From assembly GCF_014652315.1 (NCBI RefSeq), contig NZ_BMYO01000003.1, positions 186,412 through 250,411 on the forward strand: a DNA stretch of 64,000 nt, in the 5' to 3' direction. This DNA comes from Jeongeupia chitinilytica. GTDB lineage: Bacteria > Pseudomonadota > Gammaproteobacteria > Burkholderiales > Chitinibacteraceae. This document shows, one piece after another, positions 1-7,720 of the stretch. The stretch's first letter is position 1. The number at the start of each line of letters is the position of its first letter. The notes below the pieces were generated by a model. The model was not told the origin of the DNA. It searched no databases and was given only the letters and a program-made list of their open reading frames with translations. The translations under genes and the position numbers were made by a program.

Positions 1-446
1 TGCCGGCGCTGAATGTCTACGACGGCGTCACCAGTTGCGAGATCTGGAGCGATCCGCCCCGGGTACTCAAGTTCGACACCGAGCTGATCGTCGTGCTGCA
101 CATCGCCGGTGGCGAGCTGGCCGACGCCGTGGCCAAGCAGCTGCTGGCCGAAGTCGAAGCGGCGATTCATGCCAACCCGCGGCTGGATGCGACCGGGCAG
201 GGCGACTGCCAGCTTGCCGACGAACTGGTGCCGGTCCGCTACGAGGCTTTCGCCGACGGCGAACAGGGACACGACTACCAGGGCTACGTCACCACGTGGC
301 GCGCGACCTGGTACCAGGACGTCAGTTACCCGACCGACGGGGCGGCACTGCCGCCGCTGCTCGGCGTCACCACCCGCTACGACCTCGCGCCCGCCGATGG
401 TGCGATCGACGCGACGGACATCGTTCCGCCGCAGGAGAAGACATGA
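1..446 (+). CDS. Tail terminator/completion-like protein, 5' end outside the window
   Basis: The frame is open from base 3, without a start codon, to the TGA at 444-446, so the gene begins left of the window; 147 residues are visible. It stands immediately before a DUF2635 gene and the sheath, the place of the Mu gp37-type tail protein. That class caps the tail tube and joins it to the head. The opening residues (PALNVYDGV) followed by a beta-rich, acidic body fit such proteins, but I rely mainly on position. The stop overlaps the next start as ATGA, indicating translational coupling. Family assignment is tentative. Confidence 0.55.
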   Translation, partial: PALNVYDGVTSCEIWSDPPRVLKFDTELIVVLHIAGGELADAVAKQLLAEVEAAIHANPRLDATGQGDCQLADELVPVRYEAFADGEQGHDYQGYVTTWRATWYQDVSYPTDGAALPPLLGVTTRYDLAPADGAIDATDIVPPQEKT

Positions 447-673
447 ACAAGACCACCACGAAGCCCGCTGCTCGCGGCAACCGCATCCTCGTGCGGCCGA
501 AACCGGGCCGGCGCGTGCTTGACCCCGAAACCGGTCAGGCCCTGCCGCCGGACGGCGCCTGGGTGGCCGCGCGCCATCAGGGGCACTGGCTGCGGCGATA
601 CCGCGCCGGCAGCGTGGATTTCCCGGTGCCGGCCGAACCGGTCACCGACACCACGAAGGAGGATGCCGCATGA
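443..673 (+). CDS. DUF2635 family phage protein (Mu gp38-like)
   Basis: A 76-residue protein with the DUF2635 signature: a basic N-terminus, then VRPKPGRRVLDPETG, then a W-x-R-R element (HWLRRYRAGSV) near residues 47-57. In Mu-like phages this small protein of unknown function always sits between the tail terminator and the sheath, as here. It overlaps the preceding stop (ATGA at 443-446) and its own TGA overlaps the sheath ATG (670-673), so all three genes are translationally coupled. The ATG at 443 is preferred over the upstream in-frame start at 35 because the latter lies wholly inside the previous gene. Confidence 0.8.
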   Translation: MNKTTTKPAARGNRILVRPKPGRRVLDPETGQALPPDGAWVAARHQGHWLRRYRAGSVDFPVPAEPVTDTTKEDAA

Positions 674-2136
674 TCAGTTTCGACAACATTCCCGCCGGCT
701 GGCGCGTGCCGGGCGCGCAGGTCGAAATCAGCAACGTTCGCGCCGGACAGGACCTGTCGCTGCAACCGTACCGGGTGCTGCTGATCGCGCAGGCCTTGGC
801 CGAGGTCGTGCCGGGTCTGTACCGCTGTACCTCGGCCGATCAGGTGATCGCCCAGTGCGGCGACGGCTCGCAGCTCGCCGGCATGGCCACGGCCTACTTT
901 GCCGCCAACCAGACGACCGAGACCTGGTATTACCCGCTGCAGGACGTCGAGGATGCGGTCGCCGCGGTCTGGACCGCGACGATCACCGGGCCGGCGAGCG
1001 GCGACGGTGCGCTGGTGCTTGATCTGGCCGGCGATATCGTTCGTGTCGGCGTGCTCGCCGGCGACGACACCGCGACCATGGCCCAGGCAGTGGTCGCCGC
1101 CGTCGCCGCCGTGCCGGGCGTGATGTTCACCACAGCGCTCACGGCCGGTACCGGCGTGACCTTCACCGCCCGCAATGCCGGTGCCGCCGGCAACGGCATG
1201 ACGCTCGACCTCAACCCCGATGCCGACGACGTGCTGCCGGCCGGGGTCTCGGTTGCGATCAGCCAGACCGTGCAGGGCGTGACGAACCCGGACCTGTCCG
1301 AGGTGGTCGCGGCGATGGGCGACGTGCAGTTCAACATCATCGCCCACCCGTACACCGACGCGGCCAGCCTGCGCCTCCTCGACCAGGAACTGGAGAGTCG
1401 CTGGGAGCCGCCGCGGCAGATCGAAGGCATGGCGGTGTCGGCGGTGATCGAATCGTTCGACGATCTGGCCGACCTCGGTGACGGACAGAACTCGCCGAAC
1501 CACATCATCGTCGGCACGCCGGCCATGCCCTCGGCGGTCTGGCGTGTGGCCGGCGGCACCGCCGGGCGGCTGGCGTTTTCTGCATCGCAGGATACGGCCA
1601 GACCGTTCCAGACGCTGACGCTGCCCGGGCTGCGCGGACCGAAGCCGGCGGCGCAGCTGACCGGGACCGAGAACAACCTGCTGCTGCACGACGGCATCTC
1701 GACACTGGCGACGATGACCGACCGCACCGTGGCGATCCAGCGCCTGATCACCACCTACCGGACCAATGCGCTGGGTGCCGCCGACGCGAGCTACCTCGAC
1801 CCGAACACCCGGCTGACGCTGGCCGCGATCCGCTACGACTGGCGCAACTACGTGCTGAACAAGCTGCTCGGCGGCCGCTACAAGGTCGGTAAGGACGGCA
1901 CCAAATTCGGCGCCGGCCAGCCGGTCATGACACCGAAGGGCCTCGAGGCCGAGGCCGTGTCGCGCTTCAAGCTCTGGATGGACCGCGGCTGGGTACAGGA
2001 CCTCGAGACGTTCAAGACCAACCTGCATGCCGAGATCGACAGCGCCGACCCGACGCACCTGAACCTGCTGATGGTGCCGGATCTGGTCGTGCCGCTGTTG
2101 ATGGTCGGCACCCGCATCGAATTCGTCAGGGGATGA
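670..2136 (+). CDS. Contractile tail sheath protein (Mu gpL-like)
   Basis: This 488-residue protein would polymerise around the tail tube and contract to drive it through the target envelope. Its length, its place between DUF2635 and the tube gene, and the pattern of an N-terminal 'FDNIPAGWRVPGAQVEI' strand with a C-terminal domain rich in TYRTN/DPNTRLTLAAIRYDWRNYVLN-type segments match Mu gpL-family sheaths. The C-terminal region, roughly residues 340-480, carries the conserved handshake domain of contractile sheaths. The start overlaps the previous stop by 4 bases, and the stop (2134-2136) overlaps the tube start. Confidence 0.9.
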   Translation: MISFDNIPAGWRVPGAQVEISNVRAGQDLSLQPYRVLLIAQALAEVVPGLYRCTSADQVIAQCGDGSQLAGMATAYFAANQTTETWYYPLQDVEDAVAAVWTATITGPASGDGALVLDLAGDIVRVGVLAGDDTATMAQAVVAAVAAVPGVMFTTALTAGTGVTFTARNAGAAGNGMTLDLNPDADDVLPAGVSVAISQTVQGVTNPDLSEVVAAMGDVQFNIIAHPYTDAASLRLLDQELESRWEPPRQIEGMAVSAVIESFDDLADLGDGQNSPNHIIVGTPAMPSAVWRVAGGTAGRLAFSASQDTARPFQTLTLPGLRGPKPAAQLTGTENNLLLHDGISTLATMTDRTVAIQRLITTYRTNALGAADASYLDPNTRLTLAAIRYDWRNYVLNKLLGGRYKVGKDGTKFGAGQPVMTPKGLEAEAVSRFKLWMDRGWVQDLETFKTNLHAEIDSADPTHLNLLMVPDLVVPLLMVGTRIEFVRG

Positions 2137-2507
2137 GCATGGCAACACAGAACCGCCGCGCCGGGACGATCTACTTCAAGGTGGACGGCTACCAGTACGA
2201 CGCCAAGGGCGACTTCACCTACAACCTCGGCAACCCCAAACGGGAAGGGATCATCGGCGCCGACGGTATCCACGGCTTCAAGGAAACGCCGCAACTGCCC
2301 TATATCGAGGGCAAGTTGACCGACAAGGCCGATCTCGACCTCGACCGGCTGACCCTGCTCGACGACGTGACCGTCACGCTCGAGCTGGCCAACGGCAAGG
2401 TCATCACCGGCGCGAACATGTGGTACGCGGCTGACGGCAACGGCAGCACCGGTGAGGCCGAGCTCGACGTGCGCTTCGAAGGCAAGACCAAACTCGAGGA
2501 GATCTGA
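2133..2507 (+). CDS. Tail tube protein (Mu gpM-like)
   Basis: A 124-residue protein fitting the phage tail-tube family of Mu gpM, which stacks as hexameric rings inside the sheath. Visible features are the start MATQNRRAGTIYFKVDGYQY (second Met at 2139) and a beta-rich body ending in a LDVRFEGKTKLEEI strand. The gene overlaps the sheath stop by 4 bases and is followed 2 bases later by the chaperone gene, the standard sheath-tube-chaperone order. Two in-frame ATGs are present (2133 and 2139); the upstream one gives the coupled overlap and is used here. Confidence 0.88.
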   Translation: MSMATQNRRAGTIYFKVDGYQYDAKGDFTYNLGNPKREGIIGADGIHGFKETPQLPYIEGKLTDKADLDLDRLTLLDDVTVTLELANGKVITGANMWYAADGNGSTGEAELDVRFEGKTKLEEI

Positions 2508-2509
2508 AC

Positions 2510-2875
2510 ATGGATGACACGATGGACCTGCACGCCGACCAGTCGCCGCTCGAGGCGCTGATCGACGAACTCGACAACCTGAGCATCGACGCCAACGGCC
2601 GGCTGAACCTGGTGCTGAACACGCCACTCGAGGACGAGGACGGCAACCCGGTACCGGTGCTGGTGTTCCGGCGCGATCCGTGCGCCGGTGACCTGCGCGA
2701 CGCGAAGGTGCAGAACCTGATCGCCGGCAAGGCCGACGATGTGCTGGCCTTGCTGGGCCGGCTGTGCGGGCTGCCGTTGCCGCGGATCCGCAAGCTCGAT
2801 CTGGGCGACATGGCGACGGCTTCGCTGGTGATCGGCTGTTTTTTCGTGCCTGGCCGGCGAACTGGCAAAAAGTGA
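2510..2875 (+). CDS. Tail assembly chaperone, short form (gp41/gpE-like)
   Basis: This 121-residue protein is the upstream half of the tail assembly chaperone pair that coats the tape measure during tail assembly. The run LNTPLEDEDGNPVPVLVFRR followed by CAGDLRDAK fits the gpE/gp41 chaperone family, in which 'R-x-P/C-x-AGDL' is conserved. The zero frame ends at a TGA at 2873-2875, only 10 codons after a slippery heptamer at 2839-2845. The short form is therefore expected to be the major product, and a -1 shift would give the long form described separately. Confidence 0.82.
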   Translation: MDDTMDLHADQSPLEALIDELDNLSIDANGRLNLVLNTPLEDEDGNPVPVLVFRRDPCAGDLRDAKVQNLIAGKADDVLALLGRLCGLPLPRIRKLDLGDMATASLVIGCFFVPGRRTGKK

Positions 2876-3000
2876 TCGGGGCGCTGGCCCTGAATTGTTC
2901 GTTCGGCATGGCCGAGCTGGAGGCCCTCGATCTCGCGGGCCTGCTGTTCTGGAATGCGTTGATCAAGGAAACGCTCGATGAGTGCACCGGCCCAGGCTGA
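2510..3000 (+). CDS. Tail assembly chaperone, -1 frameshift product (gpE+E'-like)
   Basis: A -1 slip on T-TTT-TTC (2839-2845) would leave the zero frame after 112 codons and continue in the -1 frame to the TGA at 2998-3000, giving 163 residues. The added part reads FFRAWPANWQ, then a helix ending GLLFWNALIKET; this W-rich, amphipathic tail is typical of the E'/GT extension that binds the tape measure. P2, Mu-like phages and lambda use the same strategy at this locus. The extension overlaps the tape-measure start by 23 bases. That both products are made is inferred from frame geometry, not shown. Confidence 0.72.
2839..2845 (+). promoter_or_regulatory. Programmed -1 frameshift site
   Basis: The heptamer T TTT TTC reads X-XXY-YYZ exactly in the chaperone frame (codons TGT TTT TTC). 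A second, weaker A-AAG slip site lies at 2869-2872, just before the zero-frame stop. Either would lead into the same -1 frame. Confidence 0.7.
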
Positions 3001-4621
3001 ATTTGTCGTCACGGCCACCGACAGGGCGACCGCAACGCTCGACCGCATCCTGAAGAAGTTCGAGCAGTTCAACGCCCCGGTCACACGGATGCAGCGCGCG
3101 TTCGCCCGCTTCGGCAACACGGCCGGGCTGGAACGGTTCGGCAAGTCGATCGCCAACGTCTGGGACAAAACCAAGAACGCCGGTGGCGAGATCGGCGCGC
3201 TGATGCTGAAGGGCGCCGGCGTCGCCGCGACGGCCGGCTACCTGTTCAAGAAGCAGTTCCTCGACGTCGCGTCATCGTTCGAACGGATGCAGGCGGCGCT
3301 CGAAACGACCGAGGGCAGCCAGGCCGGGGCCAAACGGGCGATGGACTGGGTGAGCAAGTTCGCGGCGCAGACGCCGTACGAGCTTGATCAGGTCACCGAA
3401 GCCTACGTGCGCCTGCGCAGCTACGGGCTGGATCCGACCAGGGGACTGATGCAGTCCCTGGGCGACACCTCGGCGGCGATGGGCAAGCCGCTGATGCAGT
3501 CGGTCGAGGCGATCGCCGATGCGGTCACCGGCGAGTACGAGCGCCTGAAGGAGCTGGGCATCAGGGCGTCGACCAAGGGCAACGCGACGACCTTCGCCTA
3601 CACCGACAGGTCGGGGCAACAGCACTCGGCCACGGTCAACAGGAACAACCGCAAACTGGTGCAGCAGACGCTGGAAACGATCTGGAACGACAAGTACGCC
3701 GGTGCGATGGGCCGGTTGTCGTCGACCTGGTCGGGGATGCTCTCGAACCTGATGGACCAGTGGACCCGCTTCGCCAGCATGGTGATGGCGACCGGCCTCT
3801 TCGACTGGCTCAAGGACAGGCTGTCGGGCTGGCTCGAGCAGATCAACCGGCTGGCCGAGAACGGCCAGCTGCAGGCATGGGCCACGAAGACCGGGCAGAT
3901 GATCCGTGATGGCTTCCAGCAGGCATGGAGCGCCGGTAAGGCCTTCGTCGACGGCGTGCAGCAGTTCGTCGGCTTCGTCGGCGGCTGGAGCAATGCCTTC
4001 AAGCTGCTGGCCTTGGTGCTGGCCGGGCCGCTGCTGATGTCGCTGGTGAGCCTGACCACCGCCGTCTGGTCGCTTGGTGTGGCGCTGTATGCGACACCGG
4101 TCGGCTGGATTGTCGCCGGACTGGCCGCGATTGCCGTGGCCGCAACGGCGCTGTACCTGAGCTGGTCCAAAAGCGTCGGCGAGATCGACGGGCTATGGGA
4201 CGGGGTGGTCAAGACTTTCCGGTGGGGTGTCGACCTCGTCACCAGACTATTCAAGGACTTCACTCCGCTGGGCTGGATCGTCGACGGCATCGTCAACGCC
4301 AAGGGACCGCTGGCCGGGTTTTTCAAATGGATCCGGGACAAGCTGTCTGTACTTGGCATCGGCCAAGGTGGTGAGTCGGACGATCGCGGCATCGACCAGC
4401 AGAAGGTCTGGCAGAGCGCCGCGCCGCCGGTGGCGCCGGCACCGGTGGTAATGAAACCGGCCGGGCAGGGTGGATCCGGCAACAACGCTCAGGCAGCGCC
4501 AGGCGCGCGGATCGCCGTGGACTTCAGCGGCATGCCGCGCGGCGTCCGCACCACCACGACAGTGGATCCGGGCGTCGTGCTGGACCAGTCGCAGGGCTAT
4601 TCGCAAACGGGGGTGTACTGA
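2978..4621 (+). CDS. Tape measure protein
   Basis: At 547 residues this sets tail length and is extruded during infection. The N-terminal half has the tape-measure domain: ASSFERMQAALETTEGS (about residues 100-116) and the TPYELDQVTEAYVRLRSYGLD segment are typical. The middle carries hydrophobic stretches (about residues 340-395) that resemble membrane-crossing parts of other tape measures, and the C-terminus is Ala/Pro/Gly-rich. It is short for a myovirus, implying a short tail. The start lies inside the frameshift extension of the chaperone, and the stop overlaps the next ATG by one base. Confidence 0.88.
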   Translation: MSAPAQAEFVVTATDRATATLDRILKKFEQFNAPVTRMQRAFARFGNTAGLERFGKSIANVWDKTKNAGGEIGALMLKGAGVAATAGYLFKKQFLDVASSFERMQAALETTEGSQAGAKRAMDWVSKFAAQTPYELDQVTEAYVRLRSYGLDPTRGLMQSLGDTSAAMGKPLMQSVEAIADAVTGEYERLKELGIRASTKGNATTFAYTDRSGQQHSATVNRNNRKLVQQTLETIWNDKYAGAMGRLSSTWSGMLSNLMDQWTRFASMVMATGLFDWLKDRLSGWLEQINRLAENGQLQAWATKTGQMIRDGFQQAWSAGKAFVDGVQQFVGFVGGWSNAFKLLALVLAGPLLMSLVSLTTAVWSLGVALYATPVGWIVAGLAAIAVAATALYLSWSKSVGEIDGLWDGVVKTFRWGVDLVTRLFKDFTPLGWIVDGIVNAKGPLAGFFKWIRDKLSVLGIGQGGESDDRGIDQQKVWQSAAPPVAPAPVVMKPAGQGGSGNNAQAAPGARIAVDFSGMPRGVRTTTTVDPGVVLDQSQGYSQTGVY

Positions 4622-5910
4622 TGGCAGGGCCGAGCAAGTACGAGCAGTGGCGCAGGACGCTGAAGCCGGCCAGCTGGCGCGGTATCCGCTTTATGGTTGA
4701 GGATTGCCTCGAGTCCGGTGGCCGCCGCGTCGACGTCAGCGAATACCCGTTCCGGGATGCTCCGTTCGTGGTCGACCTCGGTGCCAAGGCGGGCGAGCTG
4801 CTGGTGTCGGGCTACCTGCTCGCGTCGGAACTCGGCGCCGCACTGTGGCCGACATCGCAGCAGCTGTTCGATGCCTTGCAGAGCGACGGCAGCCCCGGCG
4901 AGCTGGTGCTGCCCGAGGGCGGCGCCCAACAACGCCGGCCAATGGGGATTGCGCGCCGCACCTGCTCGGGCGATCCCGGCATCGTCCGCTTCGACCTGAC
5001 GTTCGCGCCACTGGGCAAGAACGAATTCCCGACCCGAACCGCCGATGCACAAAGCGGCGTCCGCGACGCCGGTGCCGCGACCGTCGACGGCGCCACGGCC
5101 TCGATGGCGTCGGTCTGGTCGGTGGTCGGCCAGTCCAGCGCCGCGTTGGAGAAACTGGCCAACCAGGTCGAAGGCTACGTCGATCAACTGACCGAACTCG
5201 CCGGCATGGGCGACCTGCTTTCGGGTTTGAACGACCTGATCCTGCAGGGCACGCGCATCAGCAACGACATCGCCCGGCTGATCCGCGCACCGGAGGAACT
5301 GGCCCAGCAGCTGACCAGCATGACCGCCTCGGTCGGGCGGATGTTCTCGCGACCGGCCGACGCGGTGCGCAGCTACCAGACCTTCTTCGACGGCCTGCGC
5401 CCGAAAGGCACACCACGGGCCAGTACGCCCCAGCCCGCGCAACCCAAGGCCGGCGTGCCGCGTGATCCGTACAGTCTGGCCGCACCACCGGACAACAGCC
5501 GGGCGCTGACCGAGCTGATGGAACGCAGCTGCCTGAGCGAAGCGGGCATCCTGCTGCCGTCGGCGACGTACACGACCTGGGACGACGCCCGTGCCGCCTG
5601 CGATCAACTGGTGCAACGGATCGATCGGATCCAGCCGGCGGCACCGGACGCCGTGTACGAGCCGATGTCGCTGCTGCGCTTGGGCCTGCTGTCCACGGTA
5701 CCGGACCCGACAGAACGGCTACCGCGACTGGTCACGGTAACGCCGCCGACCACGCTGCCGGCCTTGGTACTGGCCTACACCTACTGCGGCGATCCGTACC
5801 AGGCCGACGATCTGGTGCAGCGCAACGGGATCAGCCGGCCGGGATTCGTGCCGGGCAATAAGCCGCTTCAGATCATCGTATCGCAGCAGCTCATGGCTGG
5901 AGAAACATGA
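4621..5910 (+). CDS. DNA circularisation/tail protein gpN (Mu gp43-like)
   Basis: This 429-residue protein has the DNA_circ_N domain of Mu gpN at the N-terminus: W-R-x-T-L-x-x-A-S-W-R-G-I-x-F at residues 10-24 and a beta-rich block to about residue 130. Despite the family name, the role is structural, at the tail-tip/baseplate. The start ATG shares its A with the tape-measure stop. The gene ends GGAGAAACATGA (5899-5910), where the overlapping ATG once would have started gpP, but the next codons now read only Met-Lys-stop. The real gpP is 3.5 kb downstream, so the operon has been split by an insertion exactly at this stop. Confidence 0.85.
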   Translation: MAGPSKYEQWRRTLKPASWRGIRFMVEDCLESGGRRVDVSEYPFRDAPFVVDLGAKAGELLVSGYLLASELGAALWPTSQQLFDALQSDGSPGELVLPEGGAQQRRPMGIARRTCSGDPGIVRFDLTFAPLGKNEFPTRTADAQSGVRDAGAATVDGATASMASVWSVVGQSSAALEKLANQVEGYVDQLTELAGMGDLLSGLNDLILQGTRISNDIARLIRAPEELAQQLTSMTASVGRMFSRPADAVRSYQTFFDGLRPKGTPRASTPQPAQPKAGVPRDPYSLAAPPDNSRALTELMERSCLSEAGILLPSATYTTWDDARAACDQLVQRIDRIQPAAPDAVYEPMSLLRLGLLSTVPDPTERLPRLVTVTPPTTLPALVLAYTYCGDPYQADDLVQRNGISRPGFVPGNKPLQIIVSQQLMAGET

Positions 5911-6070
5911 AGTAGAAGTACAGCAACGCAGCAAGGACCGAAAGAAAGAGCGCTGAAAACATGCCGGAAATGGCCAAGGCGATGCGTCTTCCGCTTTTAT
6001 GAGACTTGATACTCAGCTTGGTAGTGAATGCTGACAGCAGCGTTGCTGGAAAAATCACGAGGATGCTCAA
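5891..6070 (-). CDS. Small two-helix membrane protein, island gene 4
   Basis: A 59-residue reading frame runs on the minus strand from a TTG at 6070-6068, which overlaps the TGA of the 459-aa gene as TTGA, to a TGA at 5893-5891. An alternative GTG start at 6058 gives 55 residues. The protein has a hydrophobic segment at about residues 2-16, a strongly basic linker (KLSIKSHKSGRR), and a second long hydrophobic segment at about 31-57 rich in Leu, Phe and Tyr. It looks like a small inner-membrane protein coupled to the gene before it. Its last 20 bases overlap the end of gpN on the other strand. I recognise no family. Confidence 0.55.
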   Translation of the reverse strand: MSILVIFPATLLSAFTTKLSIKSHKSGRRIALAISGMFSALFLSVLAALLYFYFMFLQP

Positions 6071-7446
6071 AGCTGCTGATCCGCACTGGCCAACCGGTCT
6101 TTGATGGCACTATCCAACGCCACGAGGGCGCTGGTCAGCTCTGCCACGCCTAAATCTGCAGTCCCAAAAAACTTCTTGGGTATTTTGGGCGCACTGGCAT
6201 GATGCGAATGCACGATGGCGGCAAAAGGAGGGCTAAGGCTGTCGTCGGCGAGGCCATCAAGCCTCGCCCTCCATAGCGGGCATTTCAGGGCGATCCACTG
6301 CAACAGCACTGAAACTTCCTTCATGTGGATGTAATCAACATCCATCTTGGGCGCCTTGGAGCTGGCCTGACTGCCTACAAGTGCTTCGACTTTTCCCTTC
6401 GCTCCACCGTTCGTGGGGCTGGCTGGCATGATCCCACCCACCAGATGCAGCTGGCCTAGGGTGGTGACCCGGTCGAGGTTGGTGCGCGTTACGACCGGGC
6501 CATGTACCTCGGCGGCAACGAAATTATGGCCATTCCAGTCTGGCGTCTTCGCCAATGCGCTGTCCACATTCAGCGCTTCTGGATGCCAGAACATCTCGCC
6601 GATCGTAAAGTCGCGGCGCTCCGCCAAGTCGAGCAGGATAAGGTTGATCAGAAAGGCTCGGATGTTGCGGGCGGGTTCAGCAATAAACATGGCGCAAACG
6701 AAAACCGGCAGCGCCGTTTGTAGCCTTGAATAGTCTTTGCTAAGTGGTATGGCCTTGCCACTCAGCATGTTACGTATGGCTTGGATCACCGCAGGCTGGC
6801 GTGCGGCATCGTTCCAGGTGAGCGGGGTGGCCACCTGCCATGCCTTGCCCAAGCTGGCTTTCGCCTGTGCCGCCCAAGCTGCATTTTGCGGTAGCGCATT
6901 TTCAGGCGAGCGCATAATCTGCGCGCCTACCCGGTAGGTGGGCGCTACACTTCCATTGAATGCCAGCTGTTTATTTCGGTCGATCCGGTGTTGGAGGTCT
7001 GCCGCATGGGCGTCGGCGGCGTTAGCATCCTCTAGGAAACGCTCTGCGTCGCCGTGCAGGAACGCTGCTGCGGCAGCGTGCCGGTTGAGCTCGGCTGTGG
7101 TGTTTGCTGTGGCGATTGCGGCGACATCAGCATCGGGGTCCCACTTTTTCCAGGCGGGGCCTACGTCGCTGAAATACAGATCATGCTGGATATCGCGCCG
7201 GATCAACCTACCGGCCACGCAAAAGTACTGTACGGCTTTGTTTTTCTTCACGTGGCATGCCAGTTCAAACCACTGCTGGATGCTGGTGGGCCGCCAAGGC
7301 TCAGTCGCCGTGCCTTCGCCAACGCAAGAGATCGCACGGGTGGCGTCCACCTTGCGATTGCAGTATTTCTGTACGATACGCAGCAGATCGATGCCGTCGA
7401 TCAACACCTCTTTGCCATGTAGTTGCCGCCCTAGGGATTTATACAC
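6067..7446 (-). CDS. Protein of unknown function, 459 aa, island gene 3
   Basis: The gene starts at a GTG (7446-7444) with a GGAG ribosome-binding site 6 bases upstream; the only upstream in-frame stop is 18 bases away, so this start is well fixed. The protein has no signal peptide and no transmembrane segment, is Ala-rich in the middle (about residues 105-150), and carries an N-terminal V-L-I-D-G-I-D-L-L motif and a His-rich stretch (HSHHAS) near residue 415. I recognise no catalytic motif and no family. Base composition is less GC-rich than the tail genes but richer than the HNH gene beside it. It lies head-to-tail with a small membrane protein gene (TTGA overlap), so the two are probably one functional unit, and it is antisense to the tail operon. 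A defence or superinfection-exclusion role is only a guess from context. Confidence 0.7.
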   Translation of the reverse strand: MYKSLGRQLHGKEVLIDGIDLLRIVQKYCNRKVDATRAISCVGEGTATEPWRPTSIQQWFELACHVKKNKAVQYFCVAGRLIRRDIQHDLYFSDVGPAWKKWDPDADVAAIATANTTAELNRHAAAAAFLHGDAERFLEDANAADAHAADLQHRIDRNKQLAFNGSVAPTYRVGAQIMRSPENALPQNAAWAAQAKASLGKAWQVATPLTWNDAARQPAVIQAIRNMLSGKAIPLSKDYSRLQTALPVFVCAMFIAEPARNIRAFLINLILLDLAERRDFTIGEMFWHPEALNVDSALAKTPDWNGHNFVAAEVHGPVVTRTNLDRVTTLGQLHLVGGIMPASPTNGGAKGKVEALVGSQASSKAPKMDVDYIHMKEVSVLLQWIALKCPLWRARLDGLADDSLSPPFAAIVHSHHASAPKIPKKFFGTADLGVAELTSALVALDSAIKDRLASADQQL

Positions 7447-7525
7447 ATCAAGCTCCGTCGATTAGAACAATCTTGCCTCCGGCCGGTGGAAACGCGTCCA
7501 TCTACGCTACGCCGAGACACTATAG
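7447..7525 (-). promoter_or_regulatory. Leader region of the 459-aa gene
   Basis: This short stretch upstream of the GTG start contains an 18-codon frame (ATG at 7501, TGA at 7450-7448) ending right at the GTG start (reads TGATGTG). It could be a leader peptide or chance. I see no convincing -35/-10 pair. Confidence 0.2.
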
Positions 7526-7648
7526 TTACGAAATTGCGGATTCCCAAAAAAATGGATCCAATCCACGTGCCTGCTCGTAAAACTGCCCTACATCCTGAAG
7601 GAAGATGCGAATTGCTGAGTTTGCAATGTCGGGGCGTGATCGATCCAT
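7526..7648 (-). CDS. Short ORF, probable truncated cassette gene
   Basis: A 40-codon frame starts at ATG 7648-7646 and ends at TAA 7528-7526. The peptide reads like the N-terminus of a real protein (acidic/aromatic, with IFLQDVGQFYEQARG and DPFFWESAIS), not like out-of-frame noise. It begins right after an attC-like half site and its start context, GGAATTCCATG, is identical over 11 bases to that of the 175-aa cassette gene. I infer the remnant of a cassette gene whose 3' part was lost. No family recognised. Confidence 0.35.
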   Translation of the reverse strand: MDRSRPDIANSAIRIFLQDVGQFYEQARGLDPFFWESAIS

Positions 7649-7649
7649 G

Positions 7650-7720
7650 GAATTCCGAAGGACTGGCGTGTGAAGTGGCGGGCCCGCGCTAGCCAGTCCC
7701 AGTTGACTGGAGTGTTAGCC
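7650..7720 (-). repeat. Truncated attC-like site after the 175-aa gene
   Basis: Minus strand. The R''-type box GGCTAAC (7720-7714) contains the stop codon of the 175-aa gene, as is usual in integron cassettes. It is followed by an attC-type left arm and a 8-bp stem, GGACTGGC (7699-7692) with GCCAGTCC (7667-7660). The right-hand L'/R' boxes (GTTRRRY) are not visible, so the element looks cut or decayed. Confidence 0.4.

Noticed and set aside
577..2148. Long minus-strand frames opposite the sheath gene
   Set aside because: High-GC antisense shadows; Arg/Gly-rich composition and no ribosome-binding sites. Similar shadows lie opposite all GC-rich genes.
7486..7692. + strand ORF in the island
   Set aside because: No ribosome-binding site and it runs antisense to the attC-like element and short ORF.
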